Shown here: piece after piece, positions 1-7,871 of the stretch
Layout: the number at the start of each line of letters is the position of its first letter
Numbering within the stretch: position 1 is the stretch's first letter
Assembly (NCBI RefSeq): GCF_900205965.1
Contig: NZ_OAOF01000006.1
Span: 124,001 to 188,000, forward strand
DNA: 64,000 nt
DNA from: Lacrimispora amygdalina
Lineage (GTDB): Bacteria > Bacillota > Clostridia > Lachnospirales > Lachnospiraceae
Direction of reading: 5' to 3'
The notes under the pieces: model-generated
The model's database searches: none
The model's input: only the letters and a program-made list of their open reading frames with translations
What the model was told of the DNA's origin: nothing
Program-made: the position numbers and the translations under genes

Positions 1-1
1 T

Positions 2-100
2 GATATTATGGAAATTCTCTCAAAAAATAACCCTTTTTGTTTAATGGCAGATGGAGTAGAAAACAAACATATAGATACGAAACAGATAGCATTTGCTTAA
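2..100 (+). CDS. 3' end of an unidentified gene (partial)
   Basis: An open frame enters from the left edge and stops with TAA at 98-100, giving 32 C-terminal residues ending in QIAFA. The stop overlaps the AAGGAGG ribosome binding site (99-105) of the next gene, the spacing expected between two genes of one operon. The fragment is too short to assign a family. It is called coding because the frame is open throughout and leads straight into the next gene. Confidence 0.5.
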   Translation, partial: DIMEILSKNNPFCLMADGVENKHIDTKQIAFA

Positions 101-110
101 GGAGGGCTCT

Positions 111-1175
111 ATGACTAAAATTAGATATGCTATTATTGGAAATGGATTCCGGGCAATGGCTTTTTTAAGAATAGGCCTTGTTCTATCTGCACAATTTGAA
201 GTGACTTCTGTTTTATTTCGAAATAAAGAGAAAGCAGCCAAATTTTCCCAAACATATTCTGTTCCAACAGCTTTGACCATAGAGGAATGCTTATCTGCAA
301 ATCCTGATTTTGTGGTGATAGCGATTGGAAGGGATGGAAATCCGGAGATGATAAAAAGGTTAATCCCTTATGGCATTCCAATGTTAGTAGAGACACCGCC
401 TGCCATGAATTTAAATGACCTTCATTCCCTGTGGCACATTTCTATAAAACAAGGTGCCAGAATTCAGATCGCGGAACAGTATTTTTTACAGCCGCTTTAT
501 GAGGCGAGATTAATGGCTCTAAAAAAAGGAATATTAGGCGAGGTTCATAACTTATCCATATCCTGGGCTCATGACTATCATGGAGTCAGCTTAATCCGGA
601 AACTGTTAGGAGTTGGATTTGAAAAAGCTCAAATAACTGGTAAAAACTATCAATTTCCTGTGACGGTCACTGATTCCAGAGATGGAATTAAGACAGATGG
701 AGAGGTCGTTATGGCTGACCGGTCAAGATACACCATAGAATTTGAAAGCGGAAAAGTAGCTTTTTATGATTTTGCGTCCAATGTACAATACCGTTCCAAG
801 ATCCGTACCCGCCATATCAATATACAAGGGGTTCGAGGGGAAATGGATGATGATATTGTACGCAGCTTGACCAAAGATAATCAGCCGTTAGTTCAAACCT
901 TTCAGATAACCCAGGATATTAATACAATGTCTACCTATTCCATTAATCTTGGTGGTGAATGCCTCTATAGGAATCTTTTTGCAAGGGAACGACTTACGGA
1001 TGATGAAGTTGCTATGTTACGCTGCCTTTTAGGAATGAAAGAATATCTCCTGACCGGTAACAGCTTTTATTCCTTTGCAGAGGGATGTCAGGATAACTAT
1101 TTTTTCTTATTGATGCAGGAGGCTCTGAAACAGCCGTACGCAGTTTTTAAAACAGAAGTTCAGCCATGGAATTAG
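111..1175 (+). CDS. Gfo/Idh/MocA-family oxidoreductase
   Basis: The 354-residue product has an N-terminal Rossmann fold that opens with IRYAIIGNGFRAMAF, a variant of the GxGxxG dinucleotide motif. The VVIAIGRDGNPE stretch and the VETPPAMN strand follow, the usual position of the EKP motif; here the Lys is replaced (ETP), so catalysis may be altered. The C-terminal half resembles the family's alpha/beta substrate domain. Members oxidise or reduce sugars and cyclitols with NAD(P). The start at ATG 111 is preferred over an upstream in-frame TTG at 93, because AAGGAGG lies at 99-105. An AraC regulator follows 22 bases downstream, so a sugar-related role is likely. The substrate is unknown. Confidence 0.8.
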   Translation: MTKIRYAIIGNGFRAMAFLRIGLVLSAQFEVTSVLFRNKEKAAKFSQTYSVPTALTIEECLSANPDFVVIAIGRDGNPEMIKRLIPYGIPMLVETPPAMNLNDLHSLWHISIKQGARIQIAEQYFLQPLYEARLMALKKGILGEVHNLSISWAHDYHGVSLIRKLLGVGFEKAQITGKNYQFPVTVTDSRDGIKTDGEVVMADRSRYTIEFESGKVAFYDFASNVQYRSKIRTRHINIQGVRGEMDDDIVRSLTKDNQPLVQTFQITQDINTMSTYSINLGGECLYRNLFARERLTDDEVAMLRCLLGMKEYLLTGNSFYSFAEGCQDNYFFLLMQEALKQPYAVFKTEVQPWN

Positions 1176-1197
1176 TTATGGAAAGTAGGTTGTTGGT

Positions 1198-1962
1198 ATG
1201 AAGAATATGATTAATTTTTATGAAAAAAATTCAATAGAAATTTTATTTGCCAATAGTAACCATAACTTTCCGTTACATAGCCATGAAAGTTTTTGTTTTG
1301 GTATTATAGAGGAGGGCGAAGTAGATTTTACAATTAATGGGAAATCAAGGTTGCTTTATCCGGGTAATGCTTATATTATTCCTTCTAATGTAGGAGTAAT
1401 CATTCAGGCGGAAAAACGATATCGGTATATTACCATTTGTATAAAGAATGATTGGAAAGAACAATTGAAATATCTGGAATTCAATGATTATTTCCTTACA
1501 TTTCCATCTTCGGAAGTCATACATAAGATGTGTGTTAACTATATTACAAAGGGGTCAGCTGAAAAGTTAGTAAGATCATTAACCAATCTGATGAAGCCTG
1601 TGATTGCGGACAAGACGGAGCATCATAAGGAAAAAATAAAAAGTGGTATTGTAGAAGAAGCAAGGCGATATATTCGAAGGAATGCACATGAAAAATTCTG
1701 CCTGGACACTTTGGCAGATGCAATTCATGTATCTAAGTACTATTTAGTGAAAATATTTAAAAAAGAGATGGGTGTAACGCCAAATCAGTATTATATTCAG
1801 GCAAAAATGTATTTGGTTAAAAAAGGAATTATAGAGTATCGAAAAGAAGTAGACTTAGCAATGGAGTTGAATTTTAATGATCAAAGCCACCTATGCAATC
1901 TTTTTAAAAAACAAATGGGTATCAGTCTTCAGGATTACAAGAAGAACTTTCAGAGATTATAA
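1198..1962 (+). CDS. AraC-family transcriptional regulator
   Basis: The 254-residue protein has an N-terminal cupin-like sensor domain (HSHESFCFGIIEEGE, then YPGNAYIIPSN, residues about 20-85). A C-terminal double helix-turn-helix (about residues 150-254) contains LADAIHVSKYYLVKIFKKEMG and FNDQSHLCNLFKKQMG. This is the standard AraC/XylS layout for sensing a small sugar-like ligand. The gene follows the oxidoreductase by 22 bases and is probably co-transcribed with it. The ribosome binding site (GAAAG-AGG region, about 1181-1190) is weak. The target genes may be this operon or the unseen genes to the left. Confidence 0.85.
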   Translation: MKNMINFYEKNSIEILFANSNHNFPLHSHESFCFGIIEEGEVDFTINGKSRLLYPGNAYIIPSNVGVIIQAEKRYRYITICIKNDWKEQLKYLEFNDYFLTFPSSEVIHKMCVNYITKGSAEKLVRSLTNLMKPVIADKTEHHKEKIKSGIVEEARRYIRRNAHEKFCLDTLADAIHVSKYYLVKIFKKEMGVTPNQYYIQAKMYLVKKGIIEYRKEVDLAMELNFNDQSHLCNLFKKQMGISLQDYKKNFQRL

Positions 1963-2019
1963 AACATGCCTCATTTTCCGTTTATGGGATCAGAATGAAA
2001 AGACAATATTCTGCAAGAA

Positions 2020-2048
2020 TTGATATCCTTTTTATGATAGGATATAAG
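2020..2048 (+). promoter_or_regulatory. sigma-A-type promoter before the DUF6506-like gene
   Basis: TTGATA at 2020-2025 and TATAAG at 2043-2048 are separated by 17 bases, 45 bases before the next start codon. The spacing is ideal and both boxes are near consensus. Confidence 0.6.
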
Positions 2049-2092
2049 AATCCCAAGAAAATAATAATCAGGAAAGAAAGTGAGGATTAATT

Positions 2093-2401
2093 ATGAAAGT
2101 AAAAGCAGCATTTATTTTCGTTGCACCAGAGACAGATTATAAAATACACAGAGCAATGATTGAAACACCAGCTCTGACGTTAGACATTGTTGGTGTCAGA
2201 AATTATACAGAAGGTGTTCAGATTGCAAAAGAGCTGGTTGATGATGGTGTAAAAGCCCTGGAACTTTGTGCAGGATTTGGTAATGAAGGTATTGCCATGA
2301 TTAATAAAGCAGTAAAGGGAAGGGCATCGGTTGGTGCTGTAAAATTTGATCACCATCCAGGGTTTGACTTTAAGAGTGGAGATGAATTATTTAATTTGTA
2401 A
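2093..2401 (+). CDS. DUF6506-like small protein
   Basis: The 102-residue soluble protein begins MKVKAAFIFVAPE and contains the glycine-rich stretch ELCAGFGNEG followed by AVGAVKFDHHPGF-like sequence (here GAVKFDHHPGFDF). From memory it matches a small uncharacterised family labelled DUF6506, often found beside sugar or redox genes. No catalytic function is established. Conserved Cys and paired His residues could bind a metal, which is only inference. It has its own promoter (2020-2048) and a good binding site (AAAGTGAGG, about 2077-2085). Confidence 0.7.
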   Translation: MKVKAAFIFVAPETDYKIHRAMIETPALTLDIVGVRNYTEGVQIAKELVDDGVKALELCAGFGNEGIAMINKAVKGRASVGAVKFDHHPGFDFKSGDELFNL

Positions 2402-2440
2402 TACGACAGGATGTAATTTCGTTTGCAGGAGAGGTATGAG

Positions 2441-3001
2441 ATGAGTTTAAATCAAATTTTAGCAAAGTCAGTTAGTAAAAGTATCGAACAGGATTTTTGG
2501 AGTGCTTGCAAGAAAGACAGACATGGCAATCCAATTGTGATTAGTAATTATATGATGCGTGTCTTTGCTTTTGTTACACTTCCTTTGGGCATTGCCGTGT
2601 TATTCATTTGTATTTTTTTTCCTGACTCCTATGTGTTGGAGGACATTGATCCTGAGAATATTCCGGTTGTTATGTATTGCGTATCCATCTTTCTGATTCT
2701 AGTTTCCTCACTGATGTTACGCTGGAAAGTTACGCTTAAAAAAGATTCACTTGTAGTTCGGGGACTCTTTTTTAAGCGGAGTGTTTCCATAGATGAACTT
2801 CGTATGGCTGCCTTTAGACAGCCGCCAAAGAGGGCTGGTGCAGGCTATGTTGTGTTTGCAACCGATACAAAGGATATCCGCATAATGTATCAAACTGCAG
2901 TGGGAGGGGTAGCATTCATAAAACTTCTCTGTAAACGCATTCATTCGCCACTACCGCAGGGATTTTCAAGCTTACAACAAAATGCGGCATTGTTAAAATA
3001 G
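2441..3001 (+). CDS. two-TM membrane protein with a PH-like C-terminal domain
   Basis: The 186-residue protein has a charged N-terminus, two hydrophobic segments (about residues 42-62 and 74-92) and a beta-rich tail starting WKVTLKKDSLVVRGLFF. That tail resembles the bacterial pleckstrin-homology-like domains seen in small membrane proteins. The start is ATG 2441, with AGGAGAGG at 2427-2434; an in-frame TTG at 2423 lies before the binding site and is unlikely. Its stop lies three bases from the stop of the convergent thiamin operon, leaving no room for a separate terminator. Function unknown. Confidence 0.65.
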   Translation: MSLNQILAKSVSKSIEQDFWSACKKDRHGNPIVISNYMMRVFAFVTLPLGIAVLFICIFFPDSYVLEDIDPENIPVVMYCVSIFLILVSSLMLRWKVTLKKDSLVVRGLFFKRSVSIDELRMAAFRQPPKRAGAGYVVFATDTKDIRIMYQTAVGGVAFIKLLCKRIHSPLPQGFSSLQQNAALLK

Positions 3002-3004
3002 TAG

Positions 3005-3610
3005 TTATAAACTCGCCTCTCCTTTCAAGTTTGTCAAAAACGACTTCACATTATCGCATGTCATAAGGCCGCTCATGATACAGGCTCCTTTGGCTCCTGC
3101 TTTACAGACAGAACGGACATTATTACATTCTATCCCTCCGATCGCGTAAACTGGTACAGATACACTTTTACAAATACCTTCCAGGAAGGGGATACCCCGT
3201 CCGGGTAATCCCTTCTTGCAGTCGGTTGTAAAAATATGCCCTGCAATAATATAGGTACAGCCAAGTTTCTCGGCTTCCCTGGCCTCCTCTGGCGAATGAC
3301 AGGATACACCGATTATTTTAAAGTGTCTCTTCTGCATATCGGTCATTTCCCGCATTTTCGGAAGAGGAAGGTGTATCGCCGCCGCATTCAGCTCTATGGC
3401 AGTATCAACAAAACTATGAAGCACACATTGTATCTGATATTCTGTACAAATTTGAATGACCTGTTTCGCAAGCTGTCTGTATTGTACCTCTGATAAGTCC
3501 TTTTCACGCAGGATGATACCAGCAGGATGGCTGAGAGCAATTTTTTCTATTCGATGAAGAAAATCTTCTTTACACAAAATACGGCTGGTAACACAATAAA
3601 TATTAAACAT
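3005..3610 (-). CDS. tenI: TenI-like thiazole tautomerase (ThiE family)
   Basis: The roughly 201-residue TIM-barrel protein belongs to the ThiE/TenI family. Visible motifs are HLPLPKMR, IGVSCHS, AGHIFTTDCKKGLPGRG, PVYAIGGI and a GAKGACIMSG phosphate loop near the C-terminus. The DCKKG-GRG signature fits TenI, which aromatises the thiazole carboxylate made by ThiG, better than ThiE, which couples thiazole and pyrimidine. ThiE remains an alternative. It is the last gene of the thiazole operon and overlaps the end of thiH by 8 bases when started at ATG 3610. An alternative ATG at 3622 exists; neither has a strong ribosome binding site. Confidence 0.8.
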   Translation of the reverse strand: MFNIYCVTSRILCKEDFLHRIEKIALSHPAGIILREKDLSEVQYRQLAKQVIQICTEYQIQCVLHSFVDTAIELNAAAIHLPLPKMREMTDMQKRHFKIIGVSCHSPEEAREAEKLGCTYIIAGHIFTTDCKKGLPGRGIPFLEGICKSVSVPVYAIGGIECNNVRSVCKAGAKGACIMSGLMTCDNVKSFLTNLKGEASL

Positions 3611-4856
3611 AGAGATAATCATTCAGAACGGGCTGCAAGCCTTCCTTAGAAATGTGCTCATACATTTTTTGGAAGCTGCGGCTGTCATTAATTTCAAACT
3701 GCTCATCACCTTGTGTTCCGTCTGACTCCTTTCCCCGGTATTTGCTTTCGTGATCCCCAATTCCCGTTGAAACTCCTGCAGAAACTTTCGTGGCTGCAAT
3801 TTTTACTATACCATTACGGAAAGCCTCGCTCTCCCGGGAAGAAACAGTAATTCCCACAAATGGCAGAAAGATCCGGTAGGCACATATAACCTGACAAAGC
3901 TGTTTTTCCCCTACATCCATAGGATTTATTTTCTCATTATTAATGATGGGGCGAAGTCTGGGGCAGGAGAGGGACATTTCTGCATGCGGGTATTTTCTTT
4001 GTAAATAATATACGTGAAGTGCGCTGGCAAGTGCATCCGTCCGAAAATCCGAAAGGCCCAGCAATGCAGAGAATCCCACACCCCGCATACCGCCTCTGAG
4101 AGCTCGTTCCTGCGCATCAAAACGATAGGGCCACACCCGCTTGTGCCCATATAAATGTATGGTTTCGTATTTATCTGCATCATAAGTTTCCTGAAACACC
4201 GTCACATAGTCTGCTCCACATTGGTGAAGATACCGATACTCGTCTGTATTTACCGGATATATTTCCAGTCCCACCATGCGGAAAAATCTCCGGGCCAGCT
4301 TACATGCTTCACCAATATAGGCCACATCACTCTGGGTACGGCTTTCTCCTGTAAGTATCAGGATTTCCTCCATACCGCTGTCTGCAATAATCTTCATTTC
4401 ATGCTCAATCTGCTCCATACTAAGCTTCATACGTCTGATATGATTATAACAGTTAAATCCGCAGTAAACACAGTAGTTTTCACAGTAATTTGCAATATAC
4501 AGCGGAGTAAAAAGATAAACTGTATTGCCAAAGTGCCTGCTGGTTTCCAGTCTCGCTTTGCGGGCCAGTTGCTCAAGAAAGGGCTCTGCAGCAGGCGATA
4601 ACAGAGCTTTGAAATCTTCCAGAGAACAAATCTCATGATCCAATGCTACCATAACATCTTTTGCAGTATATTGGGAGTAGTCATAGGACTTCATCTCTGA
4701 TATAACCTGATCGCAGATACCGGATTGAATCTGTTCCATTCCAGGCAGATACTCCATGTGGTTTTTACGGCAGGACGGATCCGTTTCCAACAGATGTTTT
4801 TTCTTAAGAACGGCTTCTGACAAATGATCAGAATCAAATAAAAATTTATTTTCCAT
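3603..4856 (-). CDS. thiH: 2-iminoacetate synthase ThiH (radical SAM tyrosine lyase)
   Basis: The 417-residue radical SAM enzyme cleaves tyrosine to dehydroglycine (2-iminoacetate) and p-cresol for thiazole synthesis. The cluster-binding motif CENYCVYC (C125-x3-C129-x2-C132) is intact. ILTGESR and MSLSCPRLRP are typical of the family, as is the C-terminal ThiH/HydG associated domain. The start ATG 4856 has an AGGGGGTG binding site. It sits between thiG and tenI in the operon. Anaerobes use ThiH in place of the oxygen-dependent ThiO, consistent with an anaerobic host. Confidence 0.95.
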   Translation of the reverse strand: MENKFLFDSDHLSEAVLKKKHLLETDPSCRKNHMEYLPGMEQIQSGICDQVISEMKSYDYSQYTAKDVMVALDHEICSLEDFKALLSPAAEPFLEQLARKARLETSRHFGNTVYLFTPLYIANYCENYCVYCGFNCYNHIRRMKLSMEQIEHEMKIIADSGMEEILILTGESRTQSDVAYIGEACKLARRFFRMVGLEIYPVNTDEYRYLHQCGADYVTVFQETYDADKYETIHLYGHKRVWPYRFDAQERALRGGMRGVGFSALLGLSDFRTDALASALHVYYLQRKYPHAEMSLSCPRLRPIINNEKINPMDVGEKQLCQVICAYRIFLPFVGITVSSRESEAFRNGIVKIAATKVSAGVSTGIGDHESKYRGKESDGTQGDEQFEINDSRSFQKMYEHISKEGLQPVLNDYLYV

Positions 4857-4866
4857 AATACACCCC

Positions 4867-5640
4867 CTAATTATGCAGAAAACCGGTCAGAGGGTCGGAG
4901 GCAGCTGCTCCGCGAACAAGAACTCTGCCAAGACCAGAAAGATATGCCTTTCTTCCCGCTTCAATTGCCTGACGAAATGCGGATGCCATCAGAGGCAGGT
5001 TCCCGGCTGTGGCAAGAGCAGTATTAGCCATAATTGCCGCGGCGCCCATTTCCATTGCCTCACAAGCCTGGGAGGGCCGGCCAATGCCCGCATCAATTAT
5101 AACCGGAAGATCAATCTCATCGATTAAGATCTGAATAAAATCCCGTGTGGCGAGTCCCTTGTTGGACCCGATGGGAGAAGCTAACGGCATAATAGCGGCA
5201 GCACCGGCATTCACCAGATCACGAGCTGTATTCAAATCGGGATACATATAAGGCAGGACTACGAATCCTTCGTTTGCAAGAATTTCAGTGGCTTTGATGG
5301 TTTCCTGATTATCGGGCAGGAGATATTTGGAGTCCCGCATAATTTCAATCTTCACAAAGTTACCGCACCCTAATTCTCTTGCAAGTCTGGCGATTCGAAC
5401 TGCTTCCCCGGCATCTCTTGCACCGGAAGTATTAGGAAGCAGTGTGACCCCTTTTGGTATGTAATCCAGAATATTTTCCTGTTCTTTCGTATTGGCTCGG
5501 CGAACGGCGAGGGTAATGATTTGTGCACCGGCATCCTTTACCGCTGCTTCAATCAGGCTCAGGGAATATTTTCCGGAACCCAGAATAAACCGGGAACTGA
5601 ATTCCTGACCGCCAATTATCAGTTTGTCGTTTGATTGCAT
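4867..5640 (-). CDS. thiG: thiazole synthase ThiG
   Basis: The 257-residue (beta/alpha)8 enzyme condenses DXP, dehydroglycine and ThiS thiocarboxylate to the thiazole phosphate. Family landmarks are [10 protein letters not shown] at the N-terminus, [39 protein letters not shown], the glycine-rich [13 protein letters not shown] loop and [23 protein letters not shown]. Length is normal. A strong AGAAGGT binding site precedes ATG 5640, and thiF ends 23 bases upstream. Confidence 0.97.
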   Translation of the reverse strand: MQSNDKLIIGGQEFSSRFILGSGKYSLSLIEAAVKDAGAQIITLAVRRANTKEQENILDYIPKGVTLLPNTSGARDAGEAVRIARLARELGCGNFVKIEIMRDSKYLLPDNQETIKATEILANEGFVVLPYMYPDLNTARDLVNAGAAAIMPLASPIGSNKGLATRDFIQILIDEIDLPVIIDAGIGRPSQACEAMEMGAAAIMANTALATAGNLPLMASAFRQAIEAGRKAYLSGLGRVLVRGAAASDPLTGFLHN

Positions 5641-5663
5641 AATGTCTACCTTCTTTCTGTAAT

Positions 5664-6305
5664 TCAGGCTTCATATTTTTCCGCAAGAATGCGGAGCGCC
5701 ATATGTGCCTGATGTGCGGCGCACAACATGACTCGTGAGGACATAAGTCCAATATTATCCTCTACATCACTGGCTTCATCTCCACAGAGATAGAAATGAT
5801 CTGTAATCCTTCTGGTTTTTACAACGTTAGAGGAATCAATTCCTGCCATTCCGGAAGCGGCGATCAGATACCTTTCAGGCATCTTTTCCAGCACACTGTT
5901 TACCAGCATAGCTTTCGCCTCAGCCCCATCAAAGGCCTCACAAATAATATCCGCATTGCATAACAATTCATTAAAGTTATTCTCATCGATTTGCCTGGTA
6001 TGTGTGATGACTGATAAATATGGTGCAATTTCCTTTAAGTTTGCAGCAAGAGCCTCTGTTTTGAAAACTCCGATTTGGGAAGCCTTATACTGCTGACGGT
6101 GGAGATTAGAAACCTCCACTTTATCAAAATCAATCAGTATCAGCCTGCCCACACCTGCACGGGCAAGGGCAACAGCAATATTAGATCCAAGGCCTCCAAG
6201 CCCGCAGATAGCGACAGTGGAACTTGCGAACTTATCCTGCAGAGTCTTTCCGTTTCGATTGTCAAGAGCATTCCTCATTTCCTCCATTGTAGGAATCCTG
6301 TTCAT
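5664..6305 (-). CDS. thiF: ThiS adenylyltransferase ThiF (short clostridial type)
   Basis: The 213-residue E1-like enzyme activates the ThiS C-terminus with ATP. It carries the nucleotide loop [10 protein letters not shown], the [17 protein letters not shown] motif and a late [11 protein letters not shown] segment. It is shorter than the E. coli form (about 250) and lacks the paired CxxC zinc motif, as in the thiF family-2 group of Clostridia. ATG 6305 is chosen over a GTG at 6314: the AGGAGG site at 6314-6319 sits 8 bases before ATG 6305 and would overlap the GTG. The ribosome binding site lies inside the last codons of thiS. Confidence 0.93.
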   Translation of the reverse strand: MNRIPTMEEMRNALDNRNGKTLQDKFASSTVAICGLGGLGSNIAVALARAGVGRLILIDFDKVEVSNLHRQQYKASQIGVFKTEALAANLKEIAPYLSVITHTRQIDENNFNELLCNADIICEAFDGAEAKAMLVNSVLEKMPERYLIAASGMAGIDSSNVVKTRRITDHFYLCGDEASDVEDNIGLMSSRVMLCAAHQAHMALRILAEKYEA

Positions 6306-6306
6306 A

Positions 6307-6501
6307 TCAACCACCTCCTACAAAACTGACGACCTCAACAACATCACCATCTTGAAGTACTGTTTTCTCATACTGTTCTTTTGGAACGATTACCCCGTTC
6401 CATTCAACGGCAATCCGCTTGGGATTGTAGCTGGTGCCTGCCAGATATTCTGCCAGAGTTTTTCCGGCTGCTTCATGAAAAATGCCATTGATTTTTATCA
6501 T
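6307..6501 (-). CDS. thiS: sulfur carrier protein ThiS
   Basis: The 64-residue ubiquitin-like protein ends in Gly-Gly-Gly, providing the di-glycine tail that is adenylated by ThiF and converted to a thiocarboxylate. IKINGIFHEAAGKTLAEYL and DGDVVEVVSFVGGG are typical ThiS sequence. The start is ATG 6501, with AAGGAGG at 6511-6517. Longer in-frame extensions run back into the riboswitch terminator and are not credible. It is the first gene of the thiazole operon. Confidence 0.95.
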   Translation of the reverse strand: MIKINGIFHEAAGKTLAEYLAGTSYNPKRIAVEWNGVIVPKEQYEKTVLQDGDVVEVVSFVGGG

Positions 6502-6517
6502 GATTTTAATCCTCCTT

Positions 6518-6553
6518 AAAAAAAATAGGAAGCTGCCTGATTGGCAACTTCCC
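6518..6553 (-). terminator. intrinsic terminator of the TPP riboswitch
   Basis: On the minus strand an 11-base stem with one or two non-Watson-Crick positions (arms 6543-6553 and 6527-6537, loop AATCA) is followed by a run of eight U (6518-6525). The AGGAGG of thiS follows immediately. The placement fits ligand-controlled premature termination; ribosome access could also be affected. Confidence 0.9.
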
Positions 6554-6564
6554 ATATTACTTAT

Positions 6565-6672
6565 AAATTCAGTCGTCCCTACGTTGGCATTATCCAAATC
6601 AGGTAAATGGGTCGAAAGTCACACTTTCCTCTCAGCCTGTTTGGGTAAAAACACCCGCAAGCTCCCCGGTAT
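6565..6672 (-). promoter_or_regulatory. TPP riboswitch (Thi-box)
   Basis: Read on the minus strand, this leader contains GGGGAGCTTGCGGGTG, then CTGAGAGG near 6627-6635, then ACCTGATTTGGATAATGCC and ACGTAGGGA. These are the hallmark J2/3 and P4/P5 elements of the thiamin pyrophosphate aptamer. It lies between a sigma-A promoter (6686-6714) and a terminator (6518-6553) ahead of thiS. Thiamin pyrophosphate should therefore switch off the whole thiS-F-G-H-tenI operon. Confidence 0.95.
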
Positions 6673-6685
6673 TAAATTATTATTA

Positions 6686-6714
6686 ATAATACTACTATAC
6701 GTGTGATTATGCAA
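6686..6714 (-). promoter_or_regulatory. promoter of the thiazole operon
   Basis: On the minus strand TTGCAT (6709-6714) and TATTAT (6686-6691) are 17 bases apart, just upstream of the TPP aptamer. Confidence 0.75.
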
Positions 6715-6935
6715 GACAAATAACATGATATTCCTGAATAAATCGATAAGCCATCAATCGATATCCTTCGCAAAGTCGCTTCCCTGGGACAAACAAATAG
6801 AGAGCGCGCAGAATGTAACAAAATAATAAACAATTCATATTATAATGTATAGCTAATCCATATCATAAGTGCGATATAAAATTAGTTAATTATTTGAATT
6901 AGTTGGATACAAATTCAAGTAAAGGAAGGATTATT
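6715..6935 (+). other. AT-rich leader before the small peptide gene
   Basis: No gene is visible here. A TATAAT box lies at 6841-6846, but its -35 region is poor. A 7-base inverted repeat (TTGAATT / AATTCAA) lies about 6892-6917, shortly before the ribosome binding site of the 33-codon gene. The base composition drops sharply towards A+T here, marking the left border of an accessory island. Confidence 0.4.
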
Positions 6936-7037
6936 ATGAAAAATAAAAAATTAAAATCTAATAAAGGCCATATTCACTATAGAAGAACTAGCCGTTCCAG
7001 TGCATCAAGCAGATCATCTCGTTCGTACAGTTATTAG
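6936..7037 (+). CDS. 33-aa Ser/Arg/Lys-rich peptide
   Basis: This 33-codon ORF has a good binding site (AAAGGAAGGA, 6921-6930) 5 bases before ATG 6936 and ends with TAG at 7035-7037. The product has 10 Ser, 5 Arg, 5 Lys, 3 Tyr and 2 His and no acidic residue. Its C-terminal half is an RS-type run (RRTSRSSASSRSSR, then SYSY). No signal peptide or hydrophobic segment is present. The next gene, 24 bases on, encodes a protein kinase, so the Ser-rich tail is an obvious candidate substrate; that is inference. It could instead be a leader peptide or a nucleic-acid-binding peptide. I do not recognise a family. Confidence 0.65.
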   Translation: MKNKKLKSNKGHIHYRRTSRSSASSRSSRSYSY

Positions 7038-7061
7038 GTGAAGTGATAAAGTTTAAATAGT

Positions 7062-7781
7062 ATGGACAAATATTATCAACCTGGCGAATCACTAAACGGC
7101 TATACTATTTTAAATAAGATAGGCGAAGGGCGATATGGAATTGTTTATTTAGCAGAAAATAGCAATTTAAAAAAATGCATCATAAAACAATTAAAAAAAG
7201 ACACGTTAAAAACATCTAAAACTAAACTGTATTACGAACAAGAAATATTAAAAAGTATAAATAATCCTAAGTTTCCCGCCTTTATTGAAAAATTGGAAGT
7301 CGAAGATATACAAGCATATGTATTAGAATATATTTCAGGGAAAGTTTTTGAAGATTTATTATTTAATGATGCATATGTATTTAGTAAAGTTCAAATATAC
7401 AAAATCGCCACTCAGCTACTAGAGATAATAGCAATATTGCATCAACAGAATATTGTTCATAGAGATATTAGACCACCCAATGTTATCTTAAAGGGAAATC
7501 AAGATATCGTTTTAATTGATTTTGGATTAGCTAGATATATAGACAATAAAAAATATACTCAACAAACGGATTATTGGTACTTTGGAGATTTTTTGATTCA
7601 TTTATATTATACATCGTGTTATCAAGACTTAGGGCTGGAAGAGAAGGCCTGGTACGAAGAACTTGATATAACCGAACAAGAAAATTTGTTTTTAAAAAAA
7701 CTTATGGGAATTGAAGATTGCTATACTAATTTGCAACAAATAGAAAATGATCTTCAACAAATTAAAAATGAGAGTCTTTAA
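7062..7781 (+). CDS. compact Ser/Thr-type protein kinase
   Basis: The 239-residue soluble protein is a kinase domain with little else. It has a glycine loop GEGRYGIVY (21-29), the ATP-binding Lys in IIKQL (K42), helix-C Glu in YEQEI (59-61), hinge VLEYISGK, catalytic loop HRDIRPPN (133-140) and DFG (153-155). The catalytic-loop Lys of HRDxKPxN is Arg here. The segment after DFG is short and no APE motif is clear, so the C-lobe is reduced (compare 270-300 residues normally). There is no TM segment or PASTA repeat, unlike PrkC. The family resembles the small cytosolic kinases such as Bacillus YbdM/YrzF. The ribosome binding site is weak, so translational coupling to the upstream peptide gene is plausible. 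Confidence 0.88.
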   Translation: MDKYYQPGESLNGYTILNKIGEGRYGIVYLAENSNLKKCIIKQLKKDTLKTSKTKLYYEQEILKSINNPKFPAFIEKLEVEDIQAYVLEYISGKVFEDLLFNDAYVFSKVQIYKIATQLLEIIAILHQQNIVHRDIRPPNVILKGNQDIVLIDFGLARYIDNKKYTQQTDYWYFGDFLIHLYYTSCYQDLGLEEKAWYEELDITEQENLFLKKLMGIEDCYTNLQQIENDLQQIKNESL

Positions 7782-7786
7782 TGATA

Positions 7787-7831
7787 ATGAACCATATGGT
7801 CAAGAAAACCTTTCTTAACTGTATGGTTCAT
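7787..7831. repeat. long imperfect hairpin between kinase and downstream gene
   Basis: A 10-base perfect stem (ATGAACCATA 7787-7796 with TATGGTTCAT 7822-7831) encloses a second stem (AAGAAA about 7803-7808 with TTTCTT 7811-7816). No T-run follows, so it does not look like a simple intrinsic terminator. It may be an mRNA processing or stability element, or an operator. Confidence 0.5.
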
Positions 7832-7871
7832 ATCGTAAGCAATGAATAATTCAAAACAGGGGAGATATATT

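Noticed and set aside
4155..4601. Long plus-strand open frame of 148 codons opposite thiH.
   Set aside because: It lies wholly antisense to a clear radical SAM gene, has no ribosome binding site and no recognisable sequence.
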